This document shows, piece by piece, positions 54,987 through 61,974 of a stretch of 64,000 nt of DNA. A program made the translations under genes and the position numbers. Source of the DNA: Saprospiraceae bacterium (GTDB taxonomy: Bacteria > Bacteroidota > Bacteroidia > Chitinophagales > Saprospiraceae); contig JADJYH010000035.1 in assembly GCA_016719855.1 (NCBI GenBank), positions 8,114 to 72,113 on the forward strand, in the 5' to 3' direction. Position 1 is the first letter of the stretch; the number at the start of each line of letters is the position of its first letter. The notes under the pieces were generated by a model. That model made no database searches. It worked only from the letters and a program-made list of their open reading frames with translations, and had not been told where the DNA came from.

Positions 54987-55101
54987 AGAGGTTGTTTAAA
55001 TTTCAGCTTGCGGCGAAAAAGCCCCTTTTATCTGCGTTGAAAATGGTTCAAGTGCTTCGCCTTGTCTCGAATGGCACTTTTCCCGAATTTAAACAACCTC
55101 T
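54987..55101. mobile_element. Second MITE-like element with 17-bp terminal inverted repeats
   Basis: AGAGGTTGTTTAAATTT at 54987-55003 and GAATTTAAACAACCTCT at 55085-55101 are inverted repeats with one mismatch around ~80 bases with no gene. The size suggests a non-autonomous element, unrelated to the TATACTTC family. Flanks read TTTA and AAGG, so no clear target duplication. The rest of the 54965-55376 gap shows no gene. Confidence 0.7.
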
Positions 55102-55376
55102 AAGGCGCAGAAGGCATAAATGTCCAAGTTTGATAGTGGAAAACTGGAACAAGCAGCTTTCAAGCTACTAGCAGAAGGCCGAAACCGTTGTAAGGTTCAA
55201 AATGACTTGAAAATAGGATGACGTAAAATGCTTTCTGCCGGGCAGTAGCGCATTAGAAGTGGCAGAATGCAGCACTAATTCGCAAAAAATCCGCATAGAA
55301 TCACAAGAACATTACTACCTCTCAAAACGTTTAAAAAAGGCAAAACGATGAACTATTGAAACTACACATTAAATAT

Positions 55377-55927
55377 ATGGTCTCCATTCGCTGCAAGCTG
55401 GCAGTGAAGGCAGCACTGGACAAAATTGGACTGCACTACGGAGCGGTGGAATTGGGAGAAGTGGAAGTCAAGGAAGTAATCACGCACGAGGAGGAGGAAC
55501 AATTAAGGGTGGCATTGTTGGCGTTTGGGTTAGAGCTGATGCAGGATAAGAAAGCCGCCCTAATTGAAAAAATAAAAGCCATCGTCATTGAGATGGTACA
55601 CTATGCGGACGAATGGCCCAATGTGAATTTATCGGATTACCTCAGCGAAAAGCTCCACCATGACTACAACCACTTAGCCCACCAATTTTCAGAGGTTACA
55701 GGCACTACTATTGAACATTTTGTTATCGCCCACAAAATTGAAAAAGTAAAAGAACTGCTCCTGTACGACGAACTACCCTTACCGAAATATCGTACAGGCT
55801 GAACTACAGCAGTGTAGCCCATTTGTCAACCCAATTCAAGAAAGTCACCGGGCTGACACCTTCTTACTTCAAGCAACTCAGGCAATTTAGAAAGCGGATA
55901 GAACTGGAGGATGTAGGAAAGATGTAA
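55377..55927 (+). CDS. AraC-type HTH regulator (paralog of 26.2 kb; frameshifted)
   Basis: About 183 residues. First frame: MVSIRCKLAVKAALDKIGLH, VELGEVEVKE, IVIEMVHYADEW, SDYLSEKLHHDYNHLAHQFS, TTIEHFVIAHKIEKVKELLL, ending early at 55802. Second frame, after a slip near 55785: LTEISYRLNYSSVAHLSTQF, then KKVTGLTPSYFKQL and KMstop at 55925-55927. Together it matches the regulator at 26177 along its whole length. It is on the opposite strand from the preceding envelope genes and heads the plus-strand stress genes that follow, so I infer it may regulate them. Confidence 0.85.
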
Positions 55928-56016
55928 AACTTCTTTGGAATTTTGTAACGGTTAAATATTTGTAGTTCTTGACCTTTGCAGGGTGAAAGTTTTTCACGAA
56001 AAAATATCAATCAATA

Positions 56017-56334
56017 ATGAAAAAATTAACACTGTGTATGATGACGGCTATTGCGCTGTTTGCATTTGTTCCAACGCCAATGCAAGCTGGAACAGCCCCG
56101 AGTTCAGTACCCATGGATTCAACTAAAACAGAATCGGCAGAGGCCAAAGCTTTAACCCTTAGGTTGGAAGAAATCAACGCTATGGATAAATCCAAGCTCA
56201 CAACGCCAGAAAAGCGCCAATTGCGCAAGGAAGTCCGCTCGATTAAAAAAAGTGTCGCCGCCGACAGCGGAGGTGTTTACATCTCTGTGGGTGCGCTGTT
56301 GATTGTCATCATTCTACTGATTCTTTTGCTTTGA
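56017..56334 (+). CDS. Small exported membrane protein (Bacteroidota family)
   Basis: A 105-residue protein: signal peptide MKKLTLCMMTAIALFAFVPT, a helical middle with ALTLRLEEINAMDKSKLTTP and EKRQLRKEVRSIKK, and a C-terminal membrane helix YISVGALLIVIILLILLL. The LRLEEINAMDKS-x-L-EK-LRKEVR pattern is common in Bacteroidota hypothetical proteins, often near stress genes; function unknown. It follows the AraC-type regulator by 89 bases. Confidence 0.8.
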   Translation: MKKLTLCMMTAIALFAFVPTPMQAGTAPSSVPMDSTKTESAEAKALTLRLEEINAMDKSKLTTPEKRQLRKEVRSIKKSVAADSGGVYISVGALLIVIILLILLL

Positions 56335-56346
56335 GTTTAAACATCG

Positions 56347-56380
56347 AATTAGGAGTAAACTTCCAAGTTGCCTCCTAATT
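56347..56380 (+). terminator. Hairpin terminator candidate
   Basis: AATTAGGAG pairs with CTCCTAATT around a 16-base loop, followed by TTC. It begins 12 bases after the preceding stop codon. Confidence 0.55.
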
Positions 56381-56406
56381 TTCAACCATAAATAAAATCA
56401 AACACC

Positions 56407-56562
56407 ATGGGAAATTTGCTGTATATCATCGCAGTCATACTTGTTATAGTATGGGCCGTTGGCTTCATCGGTTACAGTGCAGGAGGCATCATTCACATCT
56501 TGCTGGTAATTGCAGTTGTGGTGGTATTGCTTAGGGTTATCCAAGGCAAGAAGCCTATCTAA
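56407..56562 (+). CDS. lmo0937/DUF5670-like one- or two-helix membrane protein
   Basis: A 51-residue protein: MGNLLYIIAVILVIVWAVGF, then IGYSAGGIIHILLVIAVVVV, then LLRVIQGKKPI. The xNLLYxIAVILVIxWAxGF...AGGIIHILLVIAxxxxLLRxIxG pattern is the lmo0937/DUF5670 family, small stress-associated membrane proteins of unknown mechanism. The ORF is 156 bases and ends at 56562. A hairpin, CATTCAC...GTGAATG, lies downstream near 56576-56600. Confidence 0.88.
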   Translation: MGNLLYIIAVILVIVWAVGFIGYSAGGIIHILLVIAVVVVLLRVIQGKKPI

Positions 56563-56780
56563 ATAGGCATTGCATCATTCACCTGAATATGTGAATGCTA
56601 CAATGCTGAGTTGGAATATTGTAATGCTTTTCGGAAAGGTTAATTGCATCTTTGCGTCATGAACTTAACCTAAGTTCTGTGAATGAATGTACGAATATGT
56701 TTTGGAGAAGATTTATTTTCTCCTTCACATATTCCATCATCCACTCATTCTTGAAGGAATCTTCGATAAAAATAAAAATC

Positions 56781-57041
56781 ATGAAAGATATAAAAAACGT
56801 GTTATTGGGGTTTTTAGGAGGCGTGGCCGTAGGTGTCACATTGGGAATCTTGTATGCACCCGATAAAGGCGCATACACCAGAATGAAAATCTCCAAAAAA
56901 GGAAAAAAATACAAGGACGATATGAATGGTAAAATCAATGACGCCATTGAAAACCTTACCAAGAAGTTTGACTCCCTGAAACATGAGGTCACCCGCATGG
57001 CGGAAAATGGCAAAGAGAAGCTTGGAAAAGCTGTGGCTTAA
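56781..57041 (+). CDS. YtxH domain protein
   Basis: An 86-residue protein: MKDIKNVLLGFLGGVAVGVT, then LGILYAPDKGAYTRMKISKK, then a charged amphipathic helix. The N-terminal glycine-rich membrane segment and LYAPDKGxxTR are the YtxH (gas-vesicle-like) signature; general-stress proteins in Bacillus, function unknown. The start at ATG 56781 is preferred because the upstream extension from 56652 is untidy. Followed by the MITE-like element at 57061. Confidence 0.85.
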   Translation: MKDIKNVLLGFLGGVAVGVTLGILYAPDKGAYTRMKISKKGKKYKDDMNGKINDAIENLTKKFDSLKHEVTRMAENGKEKLGKAVA

Positions 57042-57060
57042 ATTATCGCTTCAACATAAC

Positions 57061-57230
57061 TATACTTCGCACAAATAGGTTTTGTGCAAATAGGGGTTTG
57101 GGGCGAAGCCCCCCAAAGCCACCTCCCTTCCTCGCCGCCTGCCTGCGGTAGGCAGGAAGGCGACGAGGAAGGGTAAATGCGCTACGATTTAGCTCATTTG
57201 CACAAAACCTATTGTTGGCCTGAAGCATAC
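57061..57230. mobile_element. MITE-like element, copy 5
   Basis: Begins TATACTTCGCACAAATAGGT and ends near GAAGCATA. The arms TAGGTTTTGTGCAAATAGGG and TTTGCACAAAACCTATTG pair. A CGCCTGCCTGCGGTAGGCAG hairpin and GGGGCGAAGCCCCCC lie inside. It sits between the YtxH gene and the next gene, whose ORF can be extended upstream into it. Confidence 0.75.
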
Positions 57231-57254
57231 ACAGGCGCTAGAATATTTCTTATC

Positions 57255-57674
57255 ATGAAAAAAACAGATTCAGGTTTTGGCAATAGGGATTCTGTTCCAT
57301 CATTGGCATCAAAACAGGCGGAAGTAAATAATTTGCTTAATGAACAACCAGGTCAAGCTCGTGAAAGCGACATGCCCCTCAGCGAGGCAAAAAATACTGC
57401 CGCCTCCACTGAACTAAAAGCCGATATTTTGAACGCAGCAGTTGTTTTAACCGCTGGATACTTCTCCCGAAAACTAAACGCAAGCGTATCCCTAAGTCCT
57501 ATAAAAAAATTGCTTGGAAATGTCCTGATATTTGGCATAACCTATATGGTAACCAAAAAGACAGGAGCCATCAAGTCAGTGGGCAAGCGATTCATGGATA
57601 TTATCCACAGCAAGATTGGCGCAGCGGCAAACGTCGAAGCTCCCAATGCTTTCCAACCCATTGTCCGAAGCTGA
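57255..57674 (+). CDS. Small membrane protein of the stress island
   Basis: A 139-residue protein with a polar N-terminal half (MKKTDSGFGNRDSVPSLASK) and a hydrophobic stretch LLGNVLIFGITYMVTKKTG in the second half, preceded by ADILNAAVVLTAGYFSRKL. Probably one or two membrane segments. I do not recognise the family. The ATG at 57255 follows the MITE-like element. Its TGA at 57672-57674 abuts the ATG of the AI-2E transporter gene (57676), suggesting an operon. Confidence 0.65.
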   Translation: MKKTDSGFGNRDSVPSLASKQAEVNNLLNEQPGQARESDMPLSEAKNTAASTELKADILNAAVVLTAGYFSRKLNASVSLSPIKKLLGNVLIFGITYMVTKKTGAIKSVGKRFMDIIHSKIGAAANVEAPNAFQPIVRS

Positions 57675-57675
57675 A

Positions 57676-58803
57676 ATGAGTACGCCAGATAAAATCCCTA
57701 CCTATCTAAAAGCGTCGCTGCTGTTGATAGGGTTTTATTATTTTGTGAACATGCTGTCCATAGGGCAGGAGATTATCCTTCCTGTTATGTATGCCGCCGT
57801 CATCGCCATTCTGGTTAGCCCGATAGTTGATTTTTTAGTGAAGAAAAAACTAAACCGGGTAATTTCCATTGCAGTTGTTTTATTGGTTTCTTTTATAATC
57901 ATAGGTGCGTTTATCGCCTTGTTGTCATCACAGGCGAGCCGGTTCACCGATGCGTTGCCAAGGTTGGTAGATAAATTTCAGGAACTGCTTGACCAATGCA
58001 TTGCTTGGATTTCTGAATATTTCAACATCAGTGTGCCAAAGATTGATAAATGGATAGATGATGCAAAAACGAAACTAATGGACAACAGCAATTCTGCCAT
58101 TAGTTCCACCATTTCTACCATGGGCGGCGTTTTGGCCACAGCCTTCCTTACCCCTGTTTACGTCTTCATGTTATTGTTTTATAAACCCCATTTGGTTGAG
58201 TTCACCCATAGGGTTTTTGGCTATTACAATGACGGTAAGGTTACCGAAATATTGACAGAAACCAAGCTGATTATTAAAAGCTACCTTGTTGGGCTTTTTA
58301 TTGAGTTTATCATTTTAGCAATCCTTAATTCTACTGGGCTTCTGATACTTGGAATCGAATATGCCATTATTCTGGGTGTTCTCGGGGCGCTGCTCAATGT
58401 CATCCCCTATCTTGGCGGGGCCATCACCGTGGTATTGTTCATGTTCATTGCGTTGGTCACCAAGTCGCCAATTTATGTACTCTATGTGTTTTTGCTATAT
58501 GCCACCATCCAGTTCATAGACAACAATTATATTGTGCCTAAAGTAGTGGGGTCAAAAGTACAGCTCAATGCCCTCGTATCCCTATTTGCCGTAATTGTAG
58601 GAGCTGCCTTGTGGGGTATCCCCGGCATGTTCCTTTCCATTCCAATTGCTGCGGTATTGAAGGTTGTGCTTGACCGAACTGACTCCTTAAAACCCTGGGG
58701 CTTTTTACTCGGCGAAACCCTGCCTCCTATGATAAAGCTAAAATTGAACATCAAGGACATCACTGAAAAATTGCCATTCACCAAACCCAAACCCAAAGGA
58801 TAA
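57676..58803 (+). CDS. AI-2E family transporter
   Basis: A 375-residue protein with eight likely membrane segments, the PerM/TqsA/YdiK family: IGFYYFVNMLSIGQEIILPV, VISIAVVLLVSFIIIGAFIA, LATAFLTPVYVFMLLFYKP, the re-entrant region IEYAIILGVLGALLNVIPYL and GGAITVVLFMFIALVT, and IQFIDNNYIVPKVVGSKVQL followed by NALVSLFAVIVGAALWGIPG. Members export small molecules (AI-2 is one claim) or ions. The NVIPYLGG and PxxxGxKVxLNAL motifs are clear. The preferred start MSTPDKIPTYLKA is at 57676. Confidence 0.93.
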   Translation: MSTPDKIPTYLKASLLLIGFYYFVNMLSIGQEIILPVMYAAVIAILVSPIVDFLVKKKLNRVISIAVVLLVSFIIIGAFIALLSSQASRFTDALPRLVDKFQELLDQCIAWISEYFNISVPKIDKWIDDAKTKLMDNSNSAISSTISTMGGVLATAFLTPVYVFMLLFYKPHLVEFTHRVFGYYNDGKVTEILTETKLIIKSYLVGLFIEFIILAILNSTGLLILGIEYAIILGVLGALLNVIPYLGGAITVVLFMFIALVTKSPIYVLYVFLLYATIQFIDNNYIVPKVVGSKVQLNALVSLFAVIVGAALWGIPGMFLSIPIAAVLKVVLDRTDSLKPWGFLLGETLPPMIKLKLNIKDITEKLPFTKPKPKG

Positions 58804-58868
58804 GTTTCCAAGGTCGGCTCGCTGGATGCGAACAGTTATCTCTTGACAATGCAAAACCACTATTAATA

Positions 58869-59264
58869 ATGAGCATTTACAGGCATACAGAAACAATTTT
58901 TGAAAAAATCACGAATCTTGCTGTTGTTATACTTGGCAATTCCATCACCTTTATCCTTGCCTTCAGCTTAGTTATTTACTGGTTTGCCTCAGGTGATTTT
59001 TTAACGCAAGGCAAACATGAAAGCATCAGGGACCTTGTTCACGCAATTACCTTTTTGAGTGTTTTCATCATTCAAAAATCTGTCAATCGGCATACCGCTT
59101 TGCTTCATTTTAAAGTCAATGAGTTACTGATGTCTCATGAGCCAGCAAACAATGCCGTCATACATGCAGAAACGAAAACAGAGCATGAGATAATCGGGCT
59201 TGCAAAAGAACATGCCGAGCTGATTGTTCACGAGGAAGAAGAGGAGGCAAAGTCTAAAAGCTGA
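58869..59264 (+). CDS. Low-affinity iron permease family protein
   Basis: A 131-residue membrane protein with two helices (GNSITFILAFSLVIYWFASG; HAITFLSVFIIQKSVNRHTA) and a cytoplasmic acidic tail (AELIVHEEEEEAKSKS). The pair of helices and IQxSVNRHTxALHxKxNEL are the family signature (PF04120, low-affinity iron permease in fungi); in bacteria the function is unproven. Follows the AI-2E gene by 65 bases; in the plus-strand stress cluster. Confidence 0.85.
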   Translation: MSIYRHTETIFEKITNLAVVILGNSITFILAFSLVIYWFASGDFLTQGKHESIRDLVHAITFLSVFIIQKSVNRHTALLHFKVNELLMSHEPANNAVIHAETKTEHEIIGLAKEHAELIVHEEEEEAKSKS

Positions 59265-59324
59265 TTTCAAACCATTTCCTGCCAAAAACGGTGGGCACAT
59301 TTTTTAATAATAAAAGCTACTAAA

Positions 59325-59444
59325 ATGAACAACTTATTCAGAGGACTTATTTCGGGCTATGGCGCAAGTAAATTGGGCGGTGGCTGCTTGGGTACAATCG
59401 TTGTGTTTGTCATTATCTGGGTTTTGCTCGGGCAGTGCAATTAG
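59325..59444 (+). CDS. Tiny membrane peptide, conserved type
   Basis: A 39-residue protein: MNNLFRGLISGYGASKLGGG, then CLGTIVVFVIIWVLLGQCN. A glycine-rich amphipathic part and one membrane helix, with Cys residues at each side of the helix. Found too small for usual gene calling. ATG at 59325, TAG at 59442-59444, inside a run of stress-type genes. Function unknown. Confidence 0.65.
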   Translation: MNNLFRGLISGYGASKLGGGCLGTIVVFVIIWVLLGQCN

Positions 59445-59559
59445 TTAGGCGTTGCCATGGTATGGATGCCCATTTGGAGATAAGTGAGATGAGCTTCCTT
59501 TTTTCATCCCAAAAACTCGTTAGGCGTTAAAGGCATCATCAATCAAGACTTAGCTGACA

Positions 59560-60534
59560 ATGAATATTCCGCTGCTGTCCGGCCTTTCCTTCAAGAACCT
59601 GTGGCGCAGAATCGTCGCCCTCGGGAGGGTGCTGCACTTGGCCGCCAAGGAATTCAATGGCGACAACGGACTAAAACTAAGCGCCTCTCTTTCATACTAT
59701 ACGCTTTTCTCATTGGCCCCCATGCTGCTTATCGTTATCTCGATAGGCAGCATTTTATTGGGTAAGGAGGCAGCAGAAGGCTACCTCTACCTACAGTTCG
59801 AAGGGCTGATTGGCGAATTGGGGGCCATGCAATTGCAGGAAATGGTTCGCAATGTCCAAATTTCGGGCGACACACCCTGGGTAACAGGGATTGGAATAGC
59901 CACCTTTTTTATCGGGGCAACCGGGGTTTTTATTGAAATCCAAGATTCCATCAATATTATTTGGTCCATCAAGGCCAAGCCAAAAAGGGGCTGGCTCCGA
60001 TTCATATTTACCCGTCTTATTTCATTTTCAATGGTGGTCGGTATCGGTTTTTTGCTGATGGTTTCGCTTGTTTTGAGTGCGATATTGAGCATGTTGGACA
60101 GCTGGATTACTGATAATATCGGGTCAATCGCCTGGCTGGCATTTATTGTCAGCAATACGATAACGGTGGCCACGGTAATGCTACTTTTTGCGATCATTTT
60201 CAAAGTGTTGCCCGACGCTAAATTGAAATGGCGGGACGTATTTATTGGGTCGCTTTTCACTGCCGTGCTGTTCTTAGTAGGCAAATACCTTATCAACCTT
60301 TACCTCGGTCGTTCGAGTACCGTTTCGGTATATGGTGCGGCAGGAGCAGCGGTGCTTATCATCCTTTGGGTCTATTATTCGGCTATTATCCTCTATTTTG
60401 GGGCAGAGTTCACGAAGGTTTATGCCAATAAATATGGGGGAAAAATTAGCCCCAACCAGTATGCCGTCTTCGTGGAAAGAAAGGAAATCGTGGCGCCGAA
60501 TCTGGTATTGACCACGAAAGAAAAAAAAGTATAA
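59560..60534 (+). CDS. YihY/BrkB family membrane protein
   Basis: A 324-residue protein with the typical six-segment pattern: LSASLSYYTLFSLAPMLLIV, IGSILLG, VTGIGIATFFIGATGVFIEI with QDSINIIW, LISFSMVVGIGFLLMVSLVL, NTITVATVMLLFAIIF, and WRDVFIGSLFTAVLFLVGKY with LINLYLGRSSTVSVYGAAGA. This was earlier named ribonuclease BN but is a membrane protein of unknown role. The motif FxLAPxLxxVxxxxG is clear. Next gene starts six bases after its stop. Confidence 0.92.
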   Translation: MNIPLLSGLSFKNLWRRIVALGRVLHLAAKEFNGDNGLKLSASLSYYTLFSLAPMLLIVISIGSILLGKEAAEGYLYLQFEGLIGELGAMQLQEMVRNVQISGDTPWVTGIGIATFFIGATGVFIEIQDSINIIWSIKAKPKRGWLRFIFTRLISFSMVVGIGFLLMVSLVLSAILSMLDSWITDNIGSIAWLAFIVSNTITVATVMLLFAIIFKVLPDAKLKWRDVFIGSLFTAVLFLVGKYLINLYLGRSSTVSVYGAAGAAVLIILWVYYSAIILYFGAEFTKVYANKYGGKISPNQYAVFVERKEIVAPNLVLTTKEKKV

Positions 60535-60540
60535 CTTGCT

Positions 60541-61770
60541 ATGAACCTGCACACGCCTTACCCATATTGGCTCTTGAAAAATGGGTTTCTCTGCGAATAT
60601 CCAGCCCTGCGCCACCCGCTGCAAGTGGATTATCTGGTCATGGGGGGTGGCATCACCGGTGCGTTGGCGGCTTGGTATTTGGCGCAGGCTGGCATCTCTG
60701 TGGCCCTCGTGGATCGTAGGCATATCGGCATGGGAAGCACTTGCGCCAGCACCGCATTGCTCCAATACGAAATTGACGTGCCGATGTACCAGCTTGCCAA
60801 AACCGTTGGCGAAAAGAACGCTGCCCGCAGCTACCGGCTCTGCATTGAGGCGATAGACAAACTGGAACAGATTTGCGAAAAAATGCCCCTCCCGACTGGC
60901 TTCGAGCGCAAGCCTTCCGTCTATTGCGCAAGCCGAAAAGCCGATTTGGAAGAGCTCGACCTCGAATTTGCGATGCGAAAAAAGCATGGCATCTGGGTGG
61001 AGCGTTGGGACAAAGCCGATGTGGCCCGTGCGTTTCCCCATTTTCAATCGCCGGGCGCCCTATTTTCTCCGCACGATGGCGCTCAGGTAGACGCCTACTC
61101 GCTCACTCATGCACTTTTGCAGGATGCGTTGAAACTCGGTGCGCAGGTCTTCGACAAAACCGAAATCACAGATATTCAGCATGAAAAAACGCAGGTGGTG
61201 CTGCGCACCAATCATGGGCAATCCATTCGGGCAAAACAGTTGGTGATAGCAAGCGGGTATGAGTCACAAAAATACTTAAAGCAACCCGTCACTCGCCTGC
61301 ACTCCACCTACGTGTTGGTCAGCGAACCCATTGACGGCGGCGAAATTTGGTTCCGGGATGCCCTGATTTGGGAGACCGCCCGCCCGTATCTGTACCTGCG
61401 CACTACACCCGATCATCGAGTATTGGTGGGGGGTAGGGACGAGCCTTTTTACAGCCCCGAAAAACGAGATAAACTGCTGGCGAAAAAGACGCAATTGCTG
61501 GCAAAAGATGTCGAGAAAAGGTTTCCGATGCTGGCCCCGCTTCCCGTGGACTTCAATTGGGCTGGCACTTTCGCCGAAACTGCCGATGGGCTGCCCTTTA
61601 TCGGTTCGGTACGGGAGCGGCCACGCACTTTGTTTGCTTTGGGTTTTGGTGGAAACGGCATCGTGTTCAGTCAAATCGCTGGTGAAATCATCCGAGACCT
61701 GGCACTTGGCAAAAAGAACCCCGACACCCATATTTTTTCATTTAATCGGGCGAAGGCAATATCCACCTGA
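60541..61770 (+). CDS. FAD-dependent oxidoreductase (DAO family)
   Basis: A 409-residue protein. Nucleotide-binding motif DYLVMGGGITGALAAWYLAQ (GxGxxG form GGGITGA) at ~30-50 with the acidic VDRRHIGMG end, DAO-type core with ASTALLQYEIDVPMYQLAKT, a substrate region with LHSTYVLVSEPIDGGEIWF, and C-terminal FAETADGLPFIGSVRERPRT plus FGGNGIVFSQIAGEIIRDL (flavin contact). Members oxidise amino or hydroxy acids; the substrate is unknown. Only six bases after the YihY stop, so co-transcribed. No Rieske domain is present at the C-terminus. Confidence 0.9.
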   Translation: MNLHTPYPYWLLKNGFLCEYPALRHPLQVDYLVMGGGITGALAAWYLAQAGISVALVDRRHIGMGSTCASTALLQYEIDVPMYQLAKTVGEKNAARSYRLCIEAIDKLEQICEKMPLPTGFERKPSVYCASRKADLEELDLEFAMRKKHGIWVERWDKADVARAFPHFQSPGALFSPHDGAQVDAYSLTHALLQDALKLGAQVFDKTEITDIQHEKTQVVLRTNHGQSIRAKQLVIASGYESQKYLKQPVTRLHSTYVLVSEPIDGGEIWFRDALIWETARPYLYLRTTPDHRVLVGGRDEPFYSPEKRDKLLAKKTQLLAKDVEKRFPMLAPLPVDFNWAGTFAETADGLPFIGSVRERPRTLFALGFGGNGIVFSQIAGEIIRDLALGKKNPDTHIFSFNRAKAIST

Positions 61771-61912
61771 TACAATACAGATATGTATGGGATTTGCTGA
61801 GGCAGGCAGTGTTCGTTTTTGCCTCCGGCAGCAAATCGTAAAAAAGGAAACAATGGAAATAGATTCAAAACGGGTGCAGAAGCGCACTGAATCGAAAGTG
61901 ATTTTTCGTCAA

Positions 61913-61951
61913 ATAAAAAATCCCTTCCAAGTTTCATTTCTGGAAGGGATT
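61913..61951 (-). terminator. Intrinsic terminator of the minus-strand surface gene
   Basis: TCCCTTCCA pairs with TGGAAGGGA; on the minus strand a T6 tract follows. It is 24 bases past the stop of the gene ending at 61975 and also lies after the plus-strand oxidoreductase gene. Confidence 0.8.
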
Positions 61952-61974
61952 AGCAAAATGATATCAACGTGAGT

